Notes under the pieces: generated by a model
Databases searched by the model: none
What the model was told of the DNA's origin: nothing
What the model saw: only the letters and a program-made list of their open reading frames with translations
Assembly (NCBI GenBank): GCA_023078555.1
Contig: CM041198.1
Span: forward strand, 2,778,800-2,842,799
DNA from: Ulva prolifera
Lineage: Eukaryota; Chlorophyta; Ulvophyceae; Ulvales; Ulvaceae
Length of the DNA: 64,000 nt
Reading direction: 5' to 3'
Shown here: positions 10,674-19,800 of the stretch, in pieces
Layout: each line of letters opens with the position of its first letter
Numbering within the stretch: the stretch's first letter is position 1
Made by a program: the position numbers and the translations under genes

Positions 10674-11624
10674 ATGTCTGCTGTCAAGAGATGGAATGTC
10701 GGCCACTGCCAACCTTGCCAACATGCACAGCAGCCCTGCAGGATGTACGCCGCAGCCGTAGCCACCCTCATGATGGCTGGAGCCATGATGGCCCCGCAGC
10801 CCTGCAGCGCCTCCCTGGCCCCCTCCTCGAATGTGAGGCGCCGCCTCCTCGCCATTACTAATGGCCTCAAATGTGAAGATGAAGACAGCAGCACCAACAG
10901 CCTGAGCGACAAAGGGAACGCCGGAAATGAAGGCAACGAGGGCAACGAAGGCAATGAAGGAAATGAAGGGGATGAGGGCATCCAAGTTCTTGACCAATTC
11001 GATGGCAGGGCCCCCCCCTTCCCCGCCCGATGCACGCCCCAAGCATCCGCGGCAACTTTCAGCGCACTCAACATCGCCCACGCCGCCGCCGTCGCCGACG
11101 TGTTCGGCGAGTTTTGCCGCAGCGATTTCGACGGCCGCGTCGCCCACGCCACCGCGCTCGCCACCGACGCCGCGACGGCGTTCGCCACCGCCCTCGCTAG
11201 GACACAGGCGACATGCGTGTCCCAGGGTGACCCATTCAGCTGTCCCGCCGCGTCTGCGGTCGCGGAGGCGTGGTCGATCGCCACCGCCCCGTCGCACGTC
11301 GCCGCCGTCTCGGCCTCCGCGGCGGCCTGCGGCTGCCTCACCGGCACCGCCACGCTGCCCATCTCCTCCGCGGCGGCGTTCCAGGAGCTCGTCAAGGTCG
11401 CGATCGCGCGTGCCGAAGCCACCGCGTGCTCCAGCGGCGACCCAGTGACATTTGCGACAGCCTTCACTCAGTGCTCAATCGACGCGTACGCGACCGTCTG
11501 GACGCGCGCGATCGCGGAGGCGCTCGCCGCCGGCGGCTGCTTCCCGAGTGAGGTCGCGGCGCTCGTGACAGAGGAGACCGGCGGCGCGTTTGGCGTGATT
11601 CAGGGCTGCGAGCTCGGCGAGTAG
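10674..11624 (+). CDS. Secreted alanine- and cysteine-rich protein with a Gly-Asn-Glu repeat
   Basis: Single open exon, stop 11622-11624. Two starts are reasonable: ATG 10674, or ATG 10743, which gives a clean signal peptide (MYAAAVATLMMAGAMM, then PCSA before cleavage). The mature protein has an RRRL stretch, then the tripeptide GNE repeated five times (10927-10968), then about 200 residues made mostly of Ala, Thr and Cys. That part looks duplicated: ARTQATCVSQGDPFSC...AACGC and ARAEATACSSGDPVTF...AAGGC align with the same Cys-Gly-Asp-Pro spacing. No family was recognised. Export to the wall or periplasm, disulphide-bonded, is inference. Coding composition is far more GC-rich than the flanks. 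Confidence 0.7.
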   Translation: MSAVKRWNVGHCQPCQHAQQPCRMYAAAVATLMMAGAMMAPQPCSASLAPSSNVRRRLLAITNGLKCEDEDSSTNSLSDKGNAGNEGNEGNEGNEGNEGDEGIQVLDQFDGRAPPFPARCTPQASAATFSALNIAHAAAVADVFGEFCRSDFDGRVAHATALATDAATAFATALARTQATCVSQGDPFSCPAASAVAEAWSIATAPSHVAAVSASAAACGCLTGTATLPISSAAAFQELVKVAIARAEATACSSGDPVTFATAFTQCSIDAYATVWTRAIAEALAAGGCFPSEVAALVTEETGGAFGVIQGCELGE

Positions 11625-12029
11625 GCTGCTGGGGCGTGCCGCACAGCAACTCTCTCGGCGGGTGCGCCTGTGGCTCACGCCCCTGACCGTCTTGCCCCCG
11701 ACCAGCCACCTGTTTCAACCTGACCACAAAGGCGTTGTTCGTCGCAGGCCCGGGTTGCTTCGCCTTCTCTGACGTCTTGCTTACGGTTGGCAACATCCTT
11801 GGCTTCAATCTGTCGAGACGTGCGTATGCGCATAGAGTTGCCCTTGTACCGAAAAACACCCCGGGATCTGCAGCCATTACGGAAGTCCAGCGCAGATATC
11901 GGTGCAAACGGCGCCCGGAGTGACGTGGTCGGCCATACAGCATGCATACAGGCCGCACTGCATGGACTGAGACAGCCATGCCCACGAGCTGGCTGTTCTG
12001 CAGTCATGAGGCGCTGCATGATCTTGTAC

Positions 12030-12380
12030 CGGCTGCATGTCGTGACATAGGACAGATGCCTGGCACGCAGCCAGTGCTCGGACTCCACTCGTAAACGCAC
12101 TCGCTCATTCATATGGCTGTATGTCGTTACATAGGGCATGAGGCCGTTTCTCGGAATCCACTTGCGAACCCACTCATTCATTCATGGCACTACGCTGGGC
12201 ACGAGCCCTGGCTGTATGTAGTTACAAAGGACAGAGGCCGGGCATCGAGCCATGTAGGAATTCACACGCAAATCCACTCACGCAGTCATGGCACTAGGCC
12301 GCGCACGAGCACGTACCACAGCCCTACCGGTGATGCCAACCAAAGATTGAAGCCCCGCACCTGGCTGTATGTATGCATGA
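12030..12380 (+). repeat. Degenerate minisatellite related to the array at 8003
   Basis: Units start near 12030, 12118 and 12214 with the words GCTGTATGT.GTTACA and AGAGGCCGGGCATCGAGCC, separated by CACTC-rich spacers. A further fragment near 12364 keeps only the start of the unit. Unit length drifts between about 88 and 97 bases. Confidence 0.65.
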
Positions 12381-12929
12381 TATGCATAATACTACATAGC
12401 TGTGGCTTTTGCATCCGTACTGGAGTGCCACGCAGCTGCAGGTGCCTCTGCACTTCGAGCGATGCAGCATGCATGTCACCGCCGTGCTCCTGATGAGTTC
12501 TCTGGTGTGCTGCAGATGCATGATGAGCTCCCAGCGTGAGGGACTTTCCTTCTGTTTTCCTGCCCCTGCTGGTCAGCTGGTCCCCGCCTCAAGAGACCGC
12601 CCATGCCCTCTGGAGCTTGGCAAATGCATGTCTGGATGTCTGGGTGTCGCGCCTGTCTCAAACAGGCGCGGCTGCTCGGTGGCTGCGTGTGATGAAGGCA
12701 TCTCGTTGGGCAGAGTCGCCGCATGGACGTGCATGCATGGACGTACATGTCATATGACATGCGGCATTGAGCCCATGATTATCGTGGGCACTTTTGAGCC
12801 CATGCAGCGAGGGTGCTCTGCCTGGCAGTGTTGCTGTGCAGGCAAGCAGCCGTGTGCCAGTCGGTGGTGGCGGGCCTTTGATGTTTATATGAGTTTTTCA
12901 AGCTAGCTAGCGTTTTTTTTGGTAGCATG

Positions 12930-13901
12930 CTACGACATGCAGCCTCCTGGCTCGCGACCGGCGCCTCTGGTGGTGATATGAATTGAAGTGATATGAACTG
13001 AAGTGTCGCCCTTGTTGTCAGTGTTTGCAGTGAATGTAAGGTTACAATCTGCCACCGACTGGACAAGTCTTCTTGTGATGCCTGCTTCAGGAAGGCCTTG
13101 ATAGTTGATGTTCAGATCTGAAAGCCGCCAGCCCAGGGGGGTGGGCACTCCGTCTGCATGCACGTCCACCGGGAGCGCGGGCACCTCAGAACGCTCTGGA
13201 ACACGCTTTAAAGAGCTATAGACTGAGTAGAACAACCTGAATCGGTCTTAAGCATACTGGGCGAAACAGGTGTGAATGCCCAGCGAAACGAGGGATTCTT
13301 GACCAAAAGTGCTGTTTTGCCCAGCACGGCTCAAATGGCGTCAAATGGCGCCCAGCGCATGCCCATTGTGCTCGGTGGGCCGAGAACACCACGAAAACAT
13401 CATAATATGTGTCACTGGTGATGATTGATAAGTCAGCTGGTTGTTGAGAGTCCGTCTGACTCGACGGCACGGGTCGCGACGACTCGTCAGCGTGGCCACG
13501 GCGAGCGACCAGCTCGCCGGGGCTGATCACCACGATTAGGCATGTATTGCTGAATATTATGTCTGTTATCTGCTCTACAAAGCATTTGTGTCAATCGGCC
13601 GGAACAGGTTGATGAGGACACCATCCTGGCTTCGAGCTGAAAGCTCGATATCCAGACTCAACCAGCGCGATGTTTACGTGTCACTTTCCGATCAGTACCT
13701 GGCCACTAGGCAAGAAGCAGTCCATTACTGGCCGTGGTCCACTGATTCTGAATTCACAAGACGGAAAGGCTGTGATGAGGCCAAGCCTTCAGCATTGATC
13801 TGGCGTGCAGTGCACAATGTCATGAGAGTAACGCACAACGCATGCTGCTTTGGTTTTCTCATACCATGGAGTAACAGCTTTCTCTCACTGCGGTACATCA
13901 C
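12930..13901 (-). CDS. Compact-intron gene of unknown function (5' end not found)
   Basis: Six exons join in exact phase on the minus strand: 13901-13865, 13786-13729, 13656-13622, 13562-13390, 13311-13224, 13153-12930 (stop). They encode 204 residues. Introns are 78, 72, 59, 78 and 70 bases, all GT...AG. Readable parts include LVNSESVDHG, LSIITSDTYYDVFV, FWSRIPRFAGHSHLF and GWRLSDLNINYQGLPEAG. The protein is mixed beta-like with no membrane segment, and I do not recognise a family. The first residue listed (Val) follows an acceptor, so an upstream exon with the start codon is missing. Five consecutive phase agreements and uniform intron lengths make chance unlikely. Confidence 0.55.
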
Positions 13902-15550
13902 CTGATGCATCAGACCTATGTCTTGTGCACGTTCACAAACATGTCAGCACGCCTACATATGCTCACACATGGAGTGGCGTGCAACAAAACATAGCTGACT
14001 CCACACCGGACGCGACAATTGATAAGTCTCCGATTGAAAGACGCAGCAGCATCATATGGACTCATGGCATCTACACCCGTATCTTGTGTCACACAGAAGC
14101 GGTTTAATTGTCACACAACTGGATGTTTTCAGTGGCACACGACCCGAGCAAGGTTTAGCTCGTAAAGCACCCAGCCTTTGATACTGATGTGAGCAGCCAG
14201 CCATATACTGCTCAGTCTGAGATTAGTGTGTTGCTCACTGCACAATGCTTCCTGAGCCATCGACGCAGCGCAATAGCATGTACATCAGCAGGAGAGCTCA
14301 ACACTTGACATCACACTTCTGTGGTGCTTGTTTCGTGTAGTGTAGCTTCCAAGAAGGCTGCAGGTGGTGTGCAGCGACCCATACATGTCAAAACTGCTGC
14401 TGAACCGCCCACAGCACCACCAAATACCAAGACACAGCTTCGTGTATGCCAACTTGTGATTGCCGGGATGTTTGGCAGGTCGATTCGGAATCCCACAACT
14501 CAGCTGGAGATAGTACTGAGTGGACCAGGCATGGATGAATGTTCAGCAAGACTGGCCTGCCTCCCCTGCTCTTGGTACTTTGTGAGATTGACCAAAGCAA
14601 AGTCATTCTGAGTGAATTTGATTCAATTTCTGACGCCAGCCATCAGCATATGCATCACAGTAGTAAACATGAAGGCTCATGGCCTTGATTACTGCCAGGC
14701 CACCAAGAGCATGCAGCACTCCGAGACACTTAATACTTCCAATTGGAAGACTACCACGAGTAGCACTCCAGGTACGTGACCGTGACCTCTCTGATCACTT
14801 GCAGGTCAAGCCAGCTAGCATAGATATAACCTGTTCATAGCTGGGGATCAAAGCACCAAACACAGACCTGGCTAGTTGTTCCTGGATGATCAGCATGGCG
14901 ACATGTGGGACCTGTGCAGTCAAGAGTTGTGAAGCAGTAACTCTATTTGGCGGTGGCTAGGTGTGGGGCCAGTACCAGACACCACAGTAGTTGGCAACAA
15001 GTCATCGGAAAGCGCAGGTCGACACTTGAATGCAGAACTGGTATCATGATGGGGGCAGTAAGTTCAGGTGTCGTCAAATGGCCTGTCCCACAGCAGACAC
15101 AAGGTGCCCGTGGCCTTGCAAAGCAATTGTGTTCACGATGCACACACAGCACCAGAATATATCCTGAGGTACATGGGTATTCCGTGTGTAAAACCCATGT
15201 AAATCATGAATGGAACTCATGGGGCACTGTCTGTAGATACCTGGGAGGGAGCTCCATTTTCAGCTGTGTCTGCTGCCTCTGTCTGAATGTGAAATCCAGG
15301 CAGCACGTGGGGTACAGCTGTTATGACAAACTGACTGTGCAGCATGCTGTGAGCCTTCTTGTGAGTGTGGCGAATGGGACGACTCGGAACAGCATGCAGC
15401 AGTGTAAGGACCAGATAGCGATACTGCCTCAGAAACCCTTTCCAACATCAAAGTTCTACATACAGACATGAGATCATACATACCTGCGATCATGCCCCGC
15501 CTCCGTCAGTTATACATATACCTGAATACCATACATATATACATGAATAA
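13902..15550. other. No supported gene
   Basis: Probably contains the 5' exon(s) of the 12930-13901 gene. A 174-codon open frame at 14947-15471 (+) has irregular composition and no splice partners, so it is not called. Confidence 0.35.
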
Positions 15551-15569
15551 AGAATGGTGTATCCATGGA

Positions 15570-15580
15570 GGATTCGAACT
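15570..15580 (-). promoter_or_regulatory. B-box-like element downstream of the U6 gene
   Basis: AGTTCGAATCC on the minus strand matches the RNA polymerase III B-box consensus GGTTCGANTCC at 10 of 11 positions. It lies about 70 bases beyond the U6 terminator. The flanks cannot form a tRNA T-arm (only two of five stem pairs), so it is not part of a normal tRNA. Budding yeast U6 uses such an external downstream B box to recruit TFIIIC. Confidence 0.4.
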
Positions 15581-15650
15581 TGGGCGAACAAGTCCTGCAC
15601 CGCTGACAATCAAAGTATGGAATTGTTGGGGGTGACGTCCCAGAAAAGCT

Positions 15651-15755
15651 AAAAAATTTTGAACCATTCTCGATATTATGCGTGTCATCCTTGCGCAGGG
15701 AACATGCTAATCTTCTCTGTATCGTTCACAGTAATTATCAGATGTCCCGAAGGAC
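15651..15755 (-). ncRNA. U6: U6 spliceosomal snRNA
   Basis: The minus strand reads through U6 from the 5' stem-loop (GTCCTTCGGGAC) to the terminal T run (complement of 15651-15656). Diagnostic blocks are intact: ACAGAGAAGATTAGCA (the ACAGAGA box that pairs with the 5' splice site) and CCTGCGCAAGGATGACACGC (the U4-pairing region and internal stem-loop, with the catalytic AGC triad). U6 acts in the nucleus at the core of the spliceosome. Length of about 105 fits. Odd points: TTACTGTGAACG before the ACAGAGA box is longer than the usual TTGGAACG, and GTTCCC replaces GGCCCC. A T run for Pol III termination and a TATA box at the Pol III distance suggest a functional gene. Confidence 0.95.
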
Positions 15756-15777
15756 AAGACTGTAGCTGAACACGCGG

Positions 15778-15785
15778 TATATATA
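15778..15785 (-). promoter_or_regulatory. TATA box of the U6 gene
   Basis: TATATATA lies 23-30 bases upstream of the U6 5' end on the minus strand, the spacing used by RNA polymerase III U6 promoters. No plant-type upstream sequence element was recognised. Confidence 0.75.
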
Positions 15786-15913
15786 GTTCGTAAGGTTTGA
15801 AACGTCTGCTTTACTTTTCACGAAACAGGCACCTGCGTTTGTGAACAGCGTCGACGAAGCCTGACTGTGGTTGACGCATCCCACGGCGAAATCAGGGCAC
15901 CATGCTTTGCCAG

Positions 15914-16124
15914 CAAATTGCACGCAACATTCGCAGACAGCTTGGAGGAAGATGAGGCGCTCGCACGGCAGTTCCGGAAGCGTGTATCTAGCCAAGATCT
16001 ACACAACGTCCTGCTTACAGGAATGACCGAGCAGCGATATTCGTCGACTGCCGGTGGGCCCTACAGCGCAAGGTCGCGCTGGCGCTGGGAGGACACGAAA
16101 ATGAAGCCAACCGATGAGACATGA
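15914..16124 (+). CDS. Possible terminal exon of an unknown gene
   Basis: After the acceptor TTTGCCAG (to 15913) the frame reads KLHATFADSLEEDEALARQF and continues with SSQDLHNVLLTGMTEQRYSS to TGA at 16122-16124. Composition is protein-like (charged helix), but no in-frame ATG precedes it and no upstream exon was found. It would start near the divergent U6 gene. Confidence 0.3.
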
Positions 16125-16839
16125 GGCGGCTACACAGATAAAGAAACGGAGGAGATTCCGAGTTTTGCAATTTGGGGCATCATTTTCCGCGGCCTACCAA
16201 TTGCTCAATACATTGCTGCAAGTGCCTTAAGACAGCACTGCACCACCGGCCCCCGGAGCTGCATGAGGAGCATTTGTTTGGCACATGCTCAAGCGTTGCT
16301 GATCATGGGACGCAGTACCCTTCAGAAATCTGCGCGACTTGAAAGAAAGCAGTGTCGGGCGATCATGAGTAATCCGCTTGAAGAGCTCTGATGAATCTGG
16401 AGATCTGCGCGATGGCTGATGAAATAGCGACTCGCTACATGCTCGCGACCATGCATGCGTGTTGCACGGCCACAATCCATGGAGCTCCGTTCACACCGTG
16501 CGTGCATCGGCCATCACTGCACTTCTGCCGTAATTGCGCAGTTTCTGCTTAAAGTGCGTGGATTCGTGGCGGACGCTGTGTGCTTCGCCCGCTTGCTGCA
16601 CCCGCTAGTGGCACAGGATCCAACGGAGTCCGACAACCTGTCCCTTCCTGATGCTCGCGTGTCCTAGAAGGCATCCCGAAAGTTATTGACGCTGCTGGGC
16701 AACGTGATCCGTTGTTTGGCATCTAAATCCTCGCTGCATCTGTCTCCAGGCCACATGCTCTGATGCATTGTCGCAGTCTGAGATCCCAGTTCCACATCCA
16801 CCTGATACTTGCTGTCGCAATTTGACAACGTCATACTGA
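16125..16839. other. Intergenic stretch, no gene seen
   Basis: No convincing frame. It should contain the promoter of the coiled-coil gene. Confidence 0.4.
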
Positions 16840-19800
16840 ATGGACAGCCGGAATCATGACATGTTTGGGATTCTCGGGCAAGGTGAGAAGGGAAGCCAAC
16901 AAGATCCACACATGGCGTTCAAGACCACGGGCGGCAGGTTGTCCACACATGTGGTTAAGAAGGGAAACTCTCTCGAGCCACTTGATAAGTGGCGTGGGCG
17001 CAGCTCGAGCGTGCCTGCGCACTGGGAAGCCAAGCAGAGCTTGCCTATGGAATCTGACTTGCTCAGCTCAGCACCACATGCCCGTGAAGACCGACAGAAC
17101 ATGCAGACGGACACATTATACCGGCACATATTGCAACTTGAGGGCCGCCTGCAGCAAGGTGCTGTTGAAGTGGCCCAGATGCGGTCACAGCATAGCACAG
17201 TGAGCCGCGAAATGGCTGCTGCTCAGTGCCAGATTCAGCTGTTAACAGAGAACTTGCGGACACTGGAACAGTCACAGGCAAACTCTCTGGCAACTCGGTC
17301 CCACGACTCTCGAAGCTTGGCTGTCCTACAGCACACGCTGCAAGCACAGCATAACAGTGTCCTGGCTGAGCTATCAGCTAGGGACTCGAAAGTCCAAGTA
17401 GTGGAGCAGGAAGGCAAGCAAGTGCAATCTTCTCTGAGCAACTTGCTGCAGCAGCTTCAGAGTTCAGTTGCATCAGGCCAGATATCAGTTGAACAGGTGC
17501 AGCCTCCTTGGCTGTTGGCACTCTCCAGCCTGGCATTCAAAACAAGGCATCTCTGATGTTCACATCATCACCACCAGATCTTTGCATGCTGGCGACCCAT
17601 GAAAACTGGTTTGACTCAGCAATCCCCATGTGCCATGCATACACGCTTTCCTGCCATCGATGGTGCAAAAAGACAGTGCAAAAAGAAACCCCACGAATTC
17701 AGTGGTCACACATCTGAGAATGGTACCCTGAATGTCACTCAATTGTGTTTGCTGTTATTCCTTCCACTTGATGTTTCTGTATCATTACAAGCCGTACAAG
17801 AGCCTGTAGTGAGGCCGCGCAGGGCTATCCGAGTCCCATGCATTCAGGTCAATTTCACGATGCAGTGTGTTTGTGGCATGCGGGCACTCGCTCTCATGCA
17901 AGTCCCCATGTCAACGCACAACTTGACCCAATTGCTGATGCACACATCACCGATGTCAGTGTTCCATGATTGCGCATAAGCTGCATTGCAGGCACACAGA
18001 TCGATCGGGGACGAGCTCGCAAGGATACAGAACAAGGTTGACCGGGACTCGGTTGTCGTGAGCACGCTGCAACGGTCTGAGTATGAGGTGAAGCGGGACG
18101 TGTCCGAGCTGTCCAGCATGCTGCAGGCTGAGCAGCGGCAGCGGGCGGACGACGCCTCGGCTTTCCAGCGCCAGATCGCCACTGTCCGGGAGAGTGCAGA
18201 GGAGCAAATTCGGTACTGCACCGCCACCCTCGCGCCTCTGTGTTTGCAACCATGCAACCCGGTCATGCTGGCGGTCCATCGTCGAGGCTGATGTTTCAGC
18301 AGGCGTGCTCATCCTTCACTCCACCAGGACCATGTGCGGGGATCACGCATGTGCTACTTCACTAGACATGGATGCTTGGCGGCGCACCGTAAACGACCAC
18401 AAGGGCTCGGAATATTGCATGGCAGAGTGCCAAAGTCAGGTACCAGCCGTATGATCGCGCACCACTGGCGGGGGTGGGTGTGCAGGCGGGTGCGGGAGGA
18501 GGCGGTGGAGGGCATGGCCGGGAAGGCCCGGGAGCTTGAGCGCATGCATGAGCAGGTCGTGCGGGACCTGCGGCGCGTGGACGACCACAACCGGCGGGAG
18601 CTCGAGATGTCCGACCACTTCCTTGCCTCCATGCAGGTGCGGCATGGCAGACCTGCCTCGGCAGATGCAGTCATTTCCTGTCGATACAGGACTGGCCCGA
18701 TGGATCTCGGCAATACACAATTGCCCCAGCAGACCTAGTTCTCGTCCTGTCCCGGGCCCGGCCCAGCCTCGATACCGACAGGGCCACTCAGCTGACAATA
18801 TCCTCTTCCTGCCGATACAAACCTCCGCGATACTGACGTATCCCGGCAAACCTGGTCCTGATTCTATGTACAAACCTGCCCCAACGTAGATCTGGCCCAG
18901 CAGACCTAGTCCACCTCCCGCCGATACAGGCCCAGCCCGGTAGAAGTGGCTCTGCTCGTGCACTGACATTGCCGAGTGGCTGCTGGCCTCTCGCCCCTCC
19001 CACCAACACCCTGCCCCTTGCCAGGCCAGGCACATGCCAGCGTGTCCTGTACCTGGCTGACAGCGTCATCAGCCATGTACGGCGCCTGCTGCAGGCGAGC
19101 GACAAGGAGGCGCTGCTGTCGCGCTTCGTCACCGTGGAGCGCACGCTGAAGGACGCCATCCAGCAGCAGCTGCGCGCGGAGGCGTTGCTCGACGGCAAGA
19201 TGGCGGCGCACTCCGGCGCGCTCCGGCAGATGGTCGCGCGCGCGGGGGAGCGCGCGGCGGGCGCGGAGGCCGTGCTGCGCGACCAGGTGGAGGCCGCGAT
19301 GGGGCGGCTGCGCGCGTACGCCCGCGAGGTCGAGCAGTCCCTGGACCAGGTACGGGGCGGGCATGACGCATGCATGCAAGTACGCTCGAGTGTTCTTGCG
19401 TGAGGTGGAGCGACCCCGTCACGTTCGTGCATGCATGCTGGTGCGTGTGCCCACGCGTGGTTGCGTGCTTGCAAATGTCATGTTCTGCTGAGAGGACGCG
19501 CAGGAGCTGCGCCAAGCCTGCGGTGCTTCCGGTGTTGTGAACAGACTCCTGGAGCGATTGGCCGAGCTGTGATGCTGCGGCCCTCGCTGGATTGGCGCAG
19601 CTGCGGCGGGGTGTGCCCGGTGGTACACCACTGCATGCTTGGCGACAGTTAGCAGGCACGAGCCATCGCGCTGTGAGTGGCCTTCCGGGCGGTGCGCACT
19701 GTGGCCACGGCCTGCCAGGGGTGCAGGCCGGGGCGCGCCTCGAGGGTGTCATCAAGGCGGAGATCCAGGCACGCATGGAGTCGGTCCGCGCGCTGCGTGC

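Noticed and set aside
14947-15471. 174-codon open frame (+)
   Set aside because: Irregular Cys-rich composition, no splice context, no similarity recognised.
15540-15610. tRNA gene on the minus strand next to U6
   Set aside because: A B-box-like word is present, but the T-arm stem has only two of five pairs and no matching acceptor stem was found; kept only as a B-box-like element.
15738-15995. 85-codon frame (-) over the U6 promoter
   Set aside because: It overlaps the U6 RNA and its TATA box and has no coding character.
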